A stretch of 64,000 nucleotides of DNA. Source: Nocardioides marmotae (GTDB lineage Bacteria; Actinomycetota; Actinomycetes; Propionibacteriales; Nocardioidaceae). Below are positions 28,152 through 36,021 of this stretch, piece by piece (positions within the stretch are counted from its first letter, which is position 1; each line of letters opens with the position of its first letter). Position numbers and translations under genes: made by a program. The DNA is taken from the NCBI RefSeq assembly GCF_013177455.1, contig NZ_CP053660.1, positions 2,170,001 to 2,234,000 on the forward strand. Direction: 5' to 3'. Below the pieces are notes generated by a model that searched no databases, was not told where the DNA came from, and was given only the letters and a program-made list of their open reading frames with translations.

Positions 28152-28972
28152 GCACCCCGTTCTACGTCTCGCCCGAGCAGCTGATGAAGGACCGGGCGGA
28201 CTTCGCGCGCAAGGGCATCGCGCGCGGCCGCTCGGTGGCCGCGGTGCAGTACGCCGACGGCGTGCTGTTCGTCTCCGAGAACCCCTCCCAGGCGCTGCAC
28301 AAGGTCTCCGAGATCTACGACCGGATCGCCTTCGCGGCCGTCGGTCGCTACAACGAGTTCGAGAACCTCCGCATCGCCGGCGTGCGCCTCGCCGACATGC
28401 GCGGCTACGCCTACGACCGGCGTGACGTCACCGGTCGCGGCCTGGCCAACGCCTACGCCCAGACCCTCGGCACCATCTTCTCCAGCGGCGGGGAGAAGCC
28501 CTACGAGGTCGAGATCTTCGTCGCCGAGGTCGGCGACGAGCCCGCCGCGGACCAGATCTACCGGCTGACCTACGACGGCCAGGTCGCCGACGAGCACCGG
28601 TACGCCGTCATGGGCGGCGCCGCCGACCAGGTCTCGACGTACCTCAAGGAGCACTACCGCGAGGGCGCGGCGCTCGAGGACGCGCTGCGCACCGCCGTGG
28701 CCGCCCTCGGCCACAGCGACACCGAGGACCGGGTGCTGCCCATCGAGGACCTCGAGGTCGCCGTGCTCGACCGCACGCGCACCCGGCCGCGCAAGTTCAG
28801 CCGCCTCTCGCCCGCCCGGCTCGAGACGATCCTCGCCGGGCGGGCACCCGCCTCGGCGCCCGAGCCGGCGACGGCGGCCGCCATCCCGCTCCCGCCCGCA
28901 CCCGCCACGGGCGGGCCCGCGGACCCGCCGCCCTCGGACCCCGAGCCGCCGGTGGCACCCCCGGTCTCCTGA
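28148..28972 (+). CDS. prcA: 20S proteasome alpha subunit PrcA
   Basis: A 274-residue alpha-ring subunit. It begins [20 protein letters not shown], with the gating N-terminal extension, then [16 protein letters not shown] and [14 protein letters not shown]. It lacks the catalytic Thr, as expected. The last 40 residues are a Pro/Ala-rich tail of low complexity. Forms the outer rings that dock the Arc C-terminus. ATGA overlap with prcB. Confidence 0.97.
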   Translation: MSTPFYVSPEQLMKDRADFARKGIARGRSVAAVQYADGVLFVSENPSQALHKVSEIYDRIAFAAVGRYNEFENLRIAGVRLADMRGYAYDRRDVTGRGLANAYAQTLGTIFSSGGEKPYEVEIFVAEVGDEPAADQIYRLTYDGQVADEHRYAVMGGAADQVSTYLKEHYREGAALEDALRTAVAALGHSDTEDRVLPIEDLEVAVLDRTRTRPRKFSRLSPARLETILAGRAPASAPEPATAAAIPLPPAPATGGPADPPPSDPEPPVAPPVS

Positions 28973-28988
28973 CCTGACGCGCCCGGCC

Positions 28989-29017
28989 GGTCACCGCGGG
29001 TCGCCCCCGCGGTGACC
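28989..29017 (+). terminator. strong hairpin between prcA and pafA
   Basis: Perfect 12-base arms GGTCACCGCGGG (28989-29000) and CCCGCGGTGACC (29006-29017) around a 5-base loop. No T run follows. It begins 16 bases after the prcA stop and could end the pup-prcBA transcript or protect its 3' end. The pafA -10 element follows at 29028. Confidence 0.6.
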
Positions 29018-29027
29018 AGCCGGTGCG

Positions 29028-29033
29028 TAGTGT
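29028..29033 (+). promoter_or_regulatory. TAGTGT -10 element of pafA, probably leaderless
   Basis: TAGTGT, 6 bases before ATG 29040, directly after the hairpin; fits the TANNNT spacing seen elsewhere in the window. Confidence 0.45.
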
Positions 29034-29039
29034 TCAGCC

Positions 29040-30401
29040 ATGGACCGCCGGATCTTCGGGATCGAGAACGAGTACGGCGTCACCTGCACGTTCAAGGGCC
29101 AGCGCCGGCTCTCGCCCGACGAGGTCGCGCGCTACCTGTTCCGCAAGGTCGTCAGCTGGGGCCGCTCCAGCAACGTCTTCCTGCGCAACGGCGCCCGGCT
29201 CTACCTCGACGTCGGCAGCCACCCCGAGTACGCCACGCCCGAGTGCGACGACGTGACCGAGCTGGTCACCCACGACAAGGCCGGCGAGCGGGTCCTCGAG
29301 GGGCTGCTGCTCGACGCCGAGCAGCGGCTGCACGACGAGGGCATCGCCGGCGAGATCTACCTGTTCAAGAACAACACCGACTCCGCGGGCAACTCCTACG
29401 GCTGCCACGAGAACTACCTGGTCAGCCGCAGCGGTGAGTTCTCCCGCCTCGCCGACGTGCTGATCCCGTTCCTGGTGACCCGGCAGATCGTCGTCGGCGC
29501 CGGCAAGGTCACCCACACCCCGCGCGGTGCCGGCTACAGCGTCAGCCAGCGCGCGGAGCACATCTGGGAGGGCGTCTCCAGCGCGACCACGCGCAGCCGC
29601 CCGATCATCAACACCCGCGACGAGCCGCACGCCGACGCCGAGAAGTACCGCCGGCTCCACGTGATCGTCGGCGACTCCAACATGAGCGAGACCACGACCA
29701 TGCTCAAGGTCGCCAGCTGCGACCTGGTGCTGCGCATGATCGAGGAGGGGGTCGTCATGCGCGACCTCACGATGGAGAACCCGATCCGCGCGATCCGCGA
29801 GATCTCCCACGACGTCACCGGCACCCGCAAGGTCCGCCTCGCCAACGGCCGCGAGGCCAGCGCGCTGGAGATCCAGGGGGAGTACCTCTCCAAGGCCCGC
29901 GACTTCGTCGACCGCCGCGGGATCAGCACGCCGGTGATCGAGCAGGCGCTGGACCTGTGGGAGCGCGGGCTCAAGGCGATCGAGTCCGACGACCTCGGCC
30001 TGGTGGACCGCGAGATCGACTGGGTCATCAAGTGGAAGCTCATCGAGGCCTACCGCGCCAAGCACGGGCTGCCCCTGGGCCACCCGCGGATCGCCCAGCT
30101 GGACCTCGCCTACCACGACATCCACCGCGACCGCGGCCTGTACTACCTGCTCGAGAAGCGCGGAAAGGTCGCGCGGGTGACGACCGACCTGAAGATCTTC
30201 GAGGCCAAGTCGGTGCCGCCGCAGACGACCCGGGCCCGGCTGCGCGGGGAGTTCATCCGCAAGGCCCAGGAGCGCCGCCGCGACTTCACCGTCGACTGGG
30301 TCCACCTCAAGCTCAACGACCAGGCGCAGCGCACGGTCCTGTGCAAGGACCCGTTCCGGGCCCACGACGAGCGGGTCCAGCGCCTCATCGACGGCATGTG
30401 A
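29040..30401 (+). CDS. pafA: Pup-protein ligase PafA
   Basis: A 453-residue carboxylate-amine ligase with a glutamine-synthetase fold. [18 protein letters not shown] holds the ATP/metal residues, and [39 protein letters not shown] and [20 protein letters not shown] match PafA and Dop. The absence of the Dop loop after the first strand marks it as the ligase. It phosphorylates the terminal Glu of Pup and joins it to lysines. Confidence 0.98.
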   Translation: MDRRIFGIENEYGVTCTFKGQRRLSPDEVARYLFRKVVSWGRSSNVFLRNGARLYLDVGSHPEYATPECDDVTELVTHDKAGERVLEGLLLDAEQRLHDEGIAGEIYLFKNNTDSAGNSYGCHENYLVSRSGEFSRLADVLIPFLVTRQIVVGAGKVTHTPRGAGYSVSQRAEHIWEGVSSATTRSRPIINTRDEPHADAEKYRRLHVIVGDSNMSETTTMLKVASCDLVLRMIEEGVVMRDLTMENPIRAIREISHDVTGTRKVRLANGREASALEIQGEYLSKARDFVDRRGISTPVIEQALDLWERGLKAIESDDLGLVDREIDWVIKWKLIEAYRAKHGLPLGHPRIAQLDLAYHDIHRDRGLYYLLEKRGKVARVTTDLKIFEAKSVPPQTTRARLRGEFIRKAQERRRDFTVDWVHLKLNDQAQRTVLCKDPFRAHDERVQRLIDGM

Positions 30402-30476
30402 GCCGCCCAGCCTCCTCTCAGGCACCGCTTGTAGGGTGAGCGCCGCTCCGACCGCCCAGCCTCGAAGGTGAACCCT

Positions 30477-31421
30477 GTGCTCCGACGACTCCGTCGCCCC
30501 GCGCTCGTCCTGGTCCCCGTCCTCCTCGCCGCGTCGTTGACCGCCTGCGGCGACGACGAGGGCGGCTCCGGCGCCGCCGGCGACTTGGAGCGCCTGGACG
30601 CCGTCGAGGTCACCGGCGACATCGGCGAGCAGCCGAAGGTGGAGTGGAAGGGCGTCATGGACGCCGGCGACATCGAGGCCGACACGGTCGTCGAGGGCGA
30701 CGGCGAGGAGCTGGCCGACGGCGACAAGGTCGTCACCCACATCTGGATCGGCAACGGCTACACCAAGACCAAGGCCTACAGCACCTACGACGACGGCGGC
30801 CAGCCGCAGACCCTCGAGGTCGGATCCGACCTGGCGCCGATCTTCGCCGAGGCCCTCGAGGGCCAGACGATCGGCTCGCGCGTCGCGGTGACCGCCTCGG
30901 CCGAGGAGGCCTTCGGCGAGGTGGGCAACCCGCAGCTGAACATCGCCAACCAGGACTCCGTGCTCGTGCTCGTCGACCTGGTCGAGGAGTTCGAGCCGCC
31001 CGCCCCCAAGGACGTGCCCGCCTCCCAGATGCCCGGCATCGTCTTCGGCCCGAAGGGCGACCCGGTGCGGCTGCGCTTCAAGGGCCTGCCGAAGCCCGAG
31101 GCCGACGGCGAGCTGCTGCGCCACGTCGTCCGCGAGGGCAAGGGCAAGACCGTCACCGAGGACAGCACCATCAAGGCCGACTACCTGGGCATGACCTACG
31201 GCGCGGGCAAGCCGTTCGACGAGTCGTTCTCCAAGCAGCCGCTCGAGAGCCCGCTGCAGGGCCTGGTGCCCGGCTGGACCTACGGCCTCTCGGGCGTGAA
31301 GGTCGGCAGCCGCGTCCTGCTCTCGATCCCGCCGGACCTCGGCTACGGTGACCAGGCGCAGGGTGAGATCCCGGCCGGCAGCACGCTCTACTTCGTCCTG
31401 GACATCATCTCGGCGAAGTGA
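30477..31421 (+). CDS. lipoprotein with two FKBP-type prolyl isomerase domains
   Basis: A 314-residue predicted lipoprotein. The signal peptide has a basic LRRLRRPA start and ends with the lipobox LAASLTAC. Two FKBP-like modules follow: one about residues 40-165 and a second at the C-terminus with FDESFSKQPLE, GWTYGLSGVKVGSRVLLSIP and LGYGDQAQGEIPAGSTLYFV. It probably assists folding of exported proteins at the outer membrane face. GTG 30477 is chosen for its spacing from GAAGGTG; GTG 30468 is possible. Prolyl isomerase genes between pafA and pafB are common in actinobacteria. Confidence 0.9.
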   Translation: MLRRLRRPALVLVPVLLAASLTACGDDEGGSGAAGDLERLDAVEVTGDIGEQPKVEWKGVMDAGDIEADTVVEGDGEELADGDKVVTHIWIGNGYTKTKAYSTYDDGGQPQTLEVGSDLAPIFAEALEGQTIGSRVAVTASAEEAFGEVGNPQLNIANQDSVLVLVDLVEEFEPPAPKDVPASQMPGIVFGPKGDPVRLRFKGLPKPEADGELLRHVVREGKGKTVTEDSTIKADYLGMTYGAGKPFDESFSKQPLESPLQGLVPGWTYGLSGVKVGSRVLLSIPPDLGYGDQAQGEIPAGSTLYFVLDIISAK

Positions 31422-31426
31422 TGCGA

Positions 31427-31452
31427 CGCCCCGGTCGCGTGCGACCGGGGCG
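31427..31452 (+). terminator. hairpin between the FKBP gene and pafB
   Basis: CGCCCCGGTCG (31427-31437) and CGACCGGGGCG (31442-31452): perfect 11-base arms with a 4-base loop, 5 bases after the stop codon. No T tract. A likely intrinsic-type terminator or 3' stabiliser separating it from pafBC. Confidence 0.6.
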
Positions 31453-31488
31453 GACGCGGGCCGGCGCGAGGGCCAGGACGGGAGAGCG

Positions 31489-32487
31489 ATGAGCGGGACG
31501 ACCGGCAAGAAGACCGAGCGCCTGCTCAACCTGCTCATCATGCTGCTGGTCCAACGCCGTTTCGTGCCCAAGGAGCGGATCCGCTCGATCCTCTACCCGG
31601 GGACGAGCGACGAGGCGTTCGAGAAGATGTTCGAGCGCGACAAGGACGAGCTCCGCTCGCTCGGAGTCCCCATCGAGGTCGGCCAGATCGACGCCTACTT
31701 CGACGACGAGCCGGGCTACCGGATCCGTCCCGACCAGTTCGCGCTCCCCGCGATCGACCTGGAGGCCGACGAGGCCTCGGTGATCGCGCTGGCGACCAAG
31801 GTGTGGGAGCACGCGCGCCTGGCCGACGCCACGACCGAGGCGGTCCGCAAGCTGGTCGCCCTCGGCGTACCCGTCGACGTCAGCGCTCTCGACATCGTCG
31901 AGCCGCGGCTGAGCGCCGACGAGCCGTCCTTCGACGTCTTCCTCGAGGCGACCACCGAGCGCACGCCGGTGGAGTTCGACTACCTGCGCAGCGGCGAGGC
32001 CACGCCGACGCGCCGCCACCTCCAGCCGTGGGGCGTCGCCCGCTACTCCGGCCGGTGGTACGTCGTCGGGCTGGACACCGACCGCGGCGCGGAGCGCGTC
32101 TTCCGGCTCTCCCGCGTCCAGGGCGAGGCGCGCAAGGCCGGCGAGCCGGGGTCGTACGACGTCCCGCCGGGCACCGACGTGCGCGAGGTGGCCCGCCGGC
32201 TGGCGCCACCGCCGAGCAGCGACCGCACCGTCGTGCTGGTGCGCGCGGGCGCCGGGTACGCGCTGCGGCGCAACGCCGACGAGACCGAGACCGGCGTGGC
32301 CGGGCCGGACGAGCGCACCCCGTGGGACCGCCTGGTGCTGACCCGCGGCATCCCCGGCGCGGCCGACGAGATCCTCGCCCACGGCGCCGACGTCGTCGTC
32401 GAGGAGCCGACCTGGCTCCGGGAGACCGTCGTCGCGCGGCTCACCGCGGCGCTGGCCGCCGCCCGGCCGGGGGAGCAGGCCTCGTGA
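31489..32487 (+). CDS. pafB: WYL-domain transcriptional regulator PafB
   Basis: A 332-residue protein: an N-terminal HTH (TERLLNLLIMLLVQRRFVPK, then RIRSILYP) and a WYL domain (PTRRHLQPWGVARYSGRWYV, then VGLDTDRGAER). PafB and PafC form a heterodimeric activator of the LexA-independent DNA-damage response in mycobacteria; WYL domains respond to nucleic acid ligands. ATG follows GGAGAG. Its end overlaps the pafC GTG by 4 bases. Confidence 0.93.
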   Translation: MSGTTGKKTERLLNLLIMLLVQRRFVPKERIRSILYPGTSDEAFEKMFERDKDELRSLGVPIEVGQIDAYFDDEPGYRIRPDQFALPAIDLEADEASVIALATKVWEHARLADATTEAVRKLVALGVPVDVSALDIVEPRLSADEPSFDVFLEATTERTPVEFDYLRSGEATPTRRHLQPWGVARYSGRWYVVGLDTDRGAERVFRLSRVQGEARKAGEPGSYDVPPGTDVREVARRLAPPPSSDRTVVLVRAGAGYALRRNADETETGVAGPDERTPWDRLVLTRGIPGAADEILAHGADVVVEEPTWLRETVVARLTAALAAARPGEQAS

Positions 32488-33497
32488 GCGCGCGACGTGC
32501 CCCCCGCGGCGGGCAGCCGACCAGCGGGGCCAAGGACCAGGTCGCCCGGCTGCTGGCGCTGGTGCCGTACCTCCACGCACACGGCCAGGTCCGCGTCGAC
32601 GACGCGGCGGCCGCCCTCGGCGTACGCCCCGAGCAGGTCGTCAAGGACCTCAAGGTGCTGCTCATGGTCGGGCTGCCCGGCGGTTACCCCGACGACCTCA
32701 TCGACGTCGACCTGGACTCGCTGGAGGGCCCGGAGGCCGACGGGGTCATCCGGATCTCCAACGCCGACTACCTCGCCCGGCCGCTGCGGCTGACCCCCAC
32801 CGAGGCGACGGCGATCATCGTTGCGCTGCGGGCCCTGCGCGGCGGCGCCGGTGAGGAGACCCGCTCGATCGTCGACCGCGCGCTGGCCAAGCTCGAGGCC
32901 GCGGCCGCCGAGGCCGTGCCGCGCGTGGACCCCGGGCTGGACGCCGCCGACGTCGACCTGGCGCTGCGCGCCACGCGTCTCCAGCAGGCCGCCGCCGATC
33001 GGCGCCAGGTGCGGATGACCTACTGGGTGCCCAGCCGCGACGAGCAGACCGAGCGGGTCGTCGACCCTCGCGGGGTGGTCCACCACCACGGCTGGTCCTA
33101 CCTCGACGCCTGGGACCACGGCGCCGAGGCGCCGCGCCTCTTCCGTCTCGACCGGATCCAAGGGCTCGAGGTGCTCGACCGGCCGATCGAGACCGAGCCC
33201 ACGGCCCCCCGCGACCTGGGGGAGGGGATCTTCAGCCAGTCCGAGGAGACCCGCCGGGTCACCCTCCACCTGGACCCGCCGGCGCGCTGGGTGACCGAGT
33301 ACTACGCCATGGAGGAGGTCCGGCCCCGCGACGACGGCACGCTCGAGGTCGACCTCGTCGTCGCCGACGAGCGCTGGCTGCTGCGGCTGCTGCTGCGCCT
33401 GGCCCCGCACGCCCGCGTGGTCGTCCCCCCGGAGTTCACCGAACCGTTCGTCGCCGCCGTGCAGGATGCGCTGAACCTGTACCGCAACCCGGCGTAG
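32484..33497 (+). CDS. pafC: WYL-domain transcriptional regulator PafC
   Basis: A 337-residue partner of PafB. The N-terminal HTH is RLLALVPYLHAHGQVRVDDA and onward to LGVRPEQVVKDLKVL. The WYL domain is RRQVRMTYWVPSRDEQTE, then RVVDPRGVVHHHGWSYLDAW. GTG start in a GTGA overlap. Cotranscribed with pafB and positioned before tatA, as in many actinobacteria. Confidence 0.93.
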   Translation: MSARRAPRGGQPTSGAKDQVARLLALVPYLHAHGQVRVDDAAAALGVRPEQVVKDLKVLLMVGLPGGYPDDLIDVDLDSLEGPEADGVIRISNADYLARPLRLTPTEATAIIVALRALRGGAGEETRSIVDRALAKLEAAAAEAVPRVDPGLDAADVDLALRATRLQQAAADRRQVRMTYWVPSRDEQTERVVDPRGVVHHHGWSYLDAWDHGAEAPRLFRLDRIQGLEVLDRPIETEPTAPRDLGEGIFSQSEETRRVTLHLDPPARWVTEYYAMEEVRPRDDGTLEVDLVVADERWLLRLLLRLAPHARVVVPPEFTEPFVAAVQDALNLYRNPA

Positions 33498-33549
33498 ACT
33501 CAGGGCCAGACGCACCCCGCACCGCCCCCCAGCACCCGTGAGGATCCTC

Positions 33550-33816
33550 ATGCTCCCCCTCGTCGCAGGTCTCGGCACCACCGAGCTGCTCATCATCCTG
33601 GCCGTGCTGATCCTGCTCTTCGGTGCCTCCAAGCTCCCTGAGCTCGCCCGCGGCAGCGGTCGTGCGCTGCGCATCTTCAAGGCCGAGACCAAGGGCCTGA
33701 TGGACGACGACGCGGACGACGCCGCCAAGACCATCGAGCAGCGGGAGATCGAGGCGCGCCAGCAGGCGCAGCTCGACGCCGAGACCGAGCGCCAGCGCCG
33801 CGGCGACACCGCCTGA
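33550..33816 (+). CDS. tatA: twin-arginine translocase subunit TatA
   Basis: An 88-residue protein: short N-terminal TM helix (LGTTELLIILAVLILLFGAS), hinge KLPELARGSG, amphipathic helix RALRIFKAETKGL, and a charged tail with DDDADDAA. TatA oligomers form the passage for folded, cofactor-bearing proteins. ATG 33550 is chosen over GTG 33538, because GAGGA precedes it. tatC follows after 13 bases. Confidence 0.95.
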   Translation: MLPLVAGLGTTELLIILAVLILLFGASKLPELARGSGRALRIFKAETKGLMDDDADDAAKTIEQREIEARQQAQLDAETERQRRGDTA

Positions 33817-33829
33817 TCCAGGGCCACGC

Positions 33830-34672
33830 TTGTCCATCTCCGGGGTCCTCGACCTCTTCCGGGGTCGACCGCACCACCCGGTGGGCGCGGACGGCCGCAT
33901 GGCGCTGTCCGACCACCTGCGTGAGCTGCGGGCCCGCCTGCTCAAGGCGTCGATGTTCTTCCTCGTCGCCTTCATCATCGGCCTCGTCGTCTACGACCCG
34001 TGGCTGCTCGACCTGATCCTCGACCCCTACAACGAGGCGCAGGCCGCGCTGCCCGGCGTCGAGACGAAGGCCTACATCGCCTCGGCCGGCGGACCGCTGC
34101 TGCTCCAGCTCAAGCTCGCCGGCGTGGCCGCGATCGTCGCGAGCAGCCCGTTCTGGCTCTACCAGATCTGGGCGTTCATCGTGCCGGGGCTGCACGCCAA
34201 CGAGCGCCGCTGGACCCGCGTCTTCGCCGCGATCGCCGGCCCGATCTTCTTCCTCGGCGTCGCCACCGGCTACTACGTGCTCCCCAAGGGGCTCGAGGTG
34301 CTCATCGGGTTCACCCCGGACGGCCTGGAGAACCTCGTCGAGTTCGGCGAGTACTTCAGCTTCTTCACCCGGATGCTGCTCGTCTTCGGGATCGCCTTCG
34401 AGATCCCGCTGTTCGTCATCATGCTCAACCTCGCGGGCGTGGTGAGCGGCAAGGCGCTGGGCCGCTACCGGCCCTGGATCATCATCGGCACCTTCGTCTT
34501 CGCCGCGGTCGCGACGCCGTCGACCGACCCGTTCTCGATGCTGATGCTCGCGCTCCCCATGCTCCTGCTGTTCCTCCTGGCCGAGGTCATCGCCCGGATG
34601 GTCGACCGCTCCCGCGGTCGGGGTGCGCACAGCACCGACCAGTGGGACGACGACGCCGTCTCGCCGCTGTGA
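33830..34672 (+). CDS. tatC: twin-arginine translocase subunit TatC
   Basis: A 280-residue membrane protein with six TM helices. The signal-binding motif is MALSDHLRELRARLLKA, followed by the FFLVAFIIGLVVYDPW helix; FWLYQIWAFIVPGL carries the conserved motif near TM2. TatC recognises twin-arginine signal peptides. TTG 33830 is the start giving a normal N-terminus; ATG 33899 directly at MALSDH is the alternative. The end overlaps the next GTG by 4 bases. Confidence 0.95.
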   Translation: MSISGVLDLFRGRPHHPVGADGRMALSDHLRELRARLLKASMFFLVAFIIGLVVYDPWLLDLILDPYNEAQAALPGVETKAYIASAGGPLLLQLKLAGVAAIVASSPFWLYQIWAFIVPGLHANERRWTRVFAAIAGPIFFLGVATGYYVLPKGLEVLIGFTPDGLENLVEFGEYFSFFTRMLLVFGIAFEIPLFVIMLNLAGVVSGKALGRYRPWIIIGTFVFAAVATPSTDPFSMLMLALPMLLLFLLAEVIARMVDRSRGRGAHSTDQWDDDAVSPL

Positions 34673-35112
34673 CCGGAGCAGGGGCGGGCCCAGGGGCGGG
34701 CCCGGTGACCGGGCCGGCCGGGCTGGTCCCGCAGGACCCCTTCGACCTGCCGGAGTGGCTGGCGGAGGGCGACGTGCTGTGGGTGCCGGAGTCCGGGGTC
34801 CGCACCGGGCACCTCGTGCGGGGGACGCTCACCGGCGCCGGTGACGACCTGCCCTGCGACCTGCTCGCGCTGGACGAGGCCTGGCCCGGGCCGGTCGCCG
34901 AGGAGGACGCCCGCCGACGGGCGCACCAGGCCTGGCGGCACGGCCAGGTCGACGTCGTACGACGTGAGGAGCGGCTGACGCTCGCGGTCCCGGGGACGTC
35001 GTTCACCGCCGACCGGGTGCTGGACGTGCTCGAGCGGCTGGCCCGCGCGGTCGGCGCCGACCCCGACCGGTACGCCGCGCGCCTGCGGATCGGTGCCGAA
35101 CGCCGCTCGTAG
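34669..35112 (+). CDS. conserved-looking protein of unknown function
   Basis: A 147-residue soluble protein started by GTG overlapping the tatC stop. A Gly/Ala/Pro-rich start is followed by DPFDLPEWLAEGDVLWVPES, RTGHLVRGTLTGAGDDLPCD and ERLTLAVPGTSFTADRVL. Good codon bias and coupling to tatC indicate a real gene. No family recognised; position between tatC and a diacylglycerol kinase suggests a conserved locus. Confidence 0.75.
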   Translation: MTGAGAGPGAGPVTGPAGLVPQDPFDLPEWLAEGDVLWVPESGVRTGHLVRGTLTGAGDDLPCDLLALDEAWPGPVAEEDARRRAHQAWRHGQVDVVRREERLTLAVPGTSFTADRVLDVLERLARAVGADPDRYAARLRIGAERRS

Positions 35113-35127
35113 CCGGCTCCGCGCCGG

Positions 35128-35133
35128 TAGGGT
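35128..35133 (+). promoter_or_regulatory. TAGGGT -10 element, probably leaderless
   Basis: TAGGGT, 6 bases before GTG 35140 of the lipid kinase gene. Confidence 0.5.
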
Positions 35134-35139
35134 CCGCCC

Positions 35140-36021
35140 GTGGCCGGCAGCACCCGCGAGATCGCGCTCCTGACGAACCCGTCCGCGGGCAAGGGTCGCG
35201 GTGCGCGGCACCGGGCCGCCGCGATCGGGCGCTTCCGCGACGCCGGCCTCGGCGTCCGCGACCTGGTCGGCCGCGACGCCGACGAGGCGCTGGACCTCGC
35301 GCGGGCCGCCGTCGCCGACGGCGTCGAGGCGCTGGTGGTCTGCGGCGGCGACGGGATGGCCCACCTCGCGGTGCAGGCGCTCGCCGGCACCGGCGTGCCG
35401 CTCGGGCTGGTGCCCGCGGGGACCGGCAACGACGTCGCGCGCATCCTCGACCTGCCACGCACCGACCCGCTCGCCGCGGCCGACCGCATCATCGGGGGGC
35501 GCACCCGCACCATCGACCTGGCGCGATCCGGGCGGCGGTACTTCGTCACGGTGCTCGCCGCCGGCTTCGACGCGATCGTCAACGAGCGGGCCAACGCGAT
35601 GACCTGGCCGCGCGGGCAGATGCGCTACAACCTCGCCACCCTCGCCGAGCTGCGCGTCTTCGAGCCGCTGCCCTACACGATCGAGGTCGACGGCCGCCGG
35701 ATCCGCACCGACGCGATGCTGGTCGCGGTCGGGAACGGGCCGTCCTTCGGCGGCGGGCTGCGGATCGCCGAGGGCGCCTTGCTCGACGACGGCATGCTGG
35801 ACGTCGTGATCATCAAGCCGCTGAGCAAGGTCGGCCTGGTGCGCGCCTACCCGCGACTGTTCGCGGGCACGCACACCACCCTGCCCCAGTACGAGCACCA
35901 CCGCGCCCGCACCGTCACCGTCGCGGCGCCCGGGATCGTCTCGTACGCCGACGGCGAACGCTTCGGCCCGCTGCCCCTGACCATCGAGGTCGCGCCCGGC
36001 GCGCTTACCGTTCTCGCATGA
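35140..36021 (+). CDS. diacylglycerol/lipid kinase (DagK family)
   Basis: A 293-residue lipid kinase. NPSAGKGRG, the catalytic VVCGGDGMAHLAVQ, and LVPAGTGNDVARIL are the family signatures. The C-terminal domain includes VAVGNGPSFGGGLRIAEGA and DDGMLDVVII. It phosphorylates diacylglycerol or a related lipid at the membrane. It ends with an ATGA overlap with the helicase gene. Confidence 0.93.
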   Translation: MAGSTREIALLTNPSAGKGRGARHRAAAIGRFRDAGLGVRDLVGRDADEALDLARAAVADGVEALVVCGGDGMAHLAVQALAGTGVPLGLVPAGTGNDVARILDLPRTDPLAAADRIIGGRTRTIDLARSGRRYFVTVLAAGFDAIVNERANAMTWPRGQMRYNLATLAELRVFEPLPYTIEVDGRRIRTDAMLVAVGNGPSFGGGLRIAEGALLDDGMLDVVIIKPLSKVGLVRAYPRLFAGTHTTLPQYEHHRARTVTVAAPGIVSYADGERFGPLPLTIEVAPGALTVLA

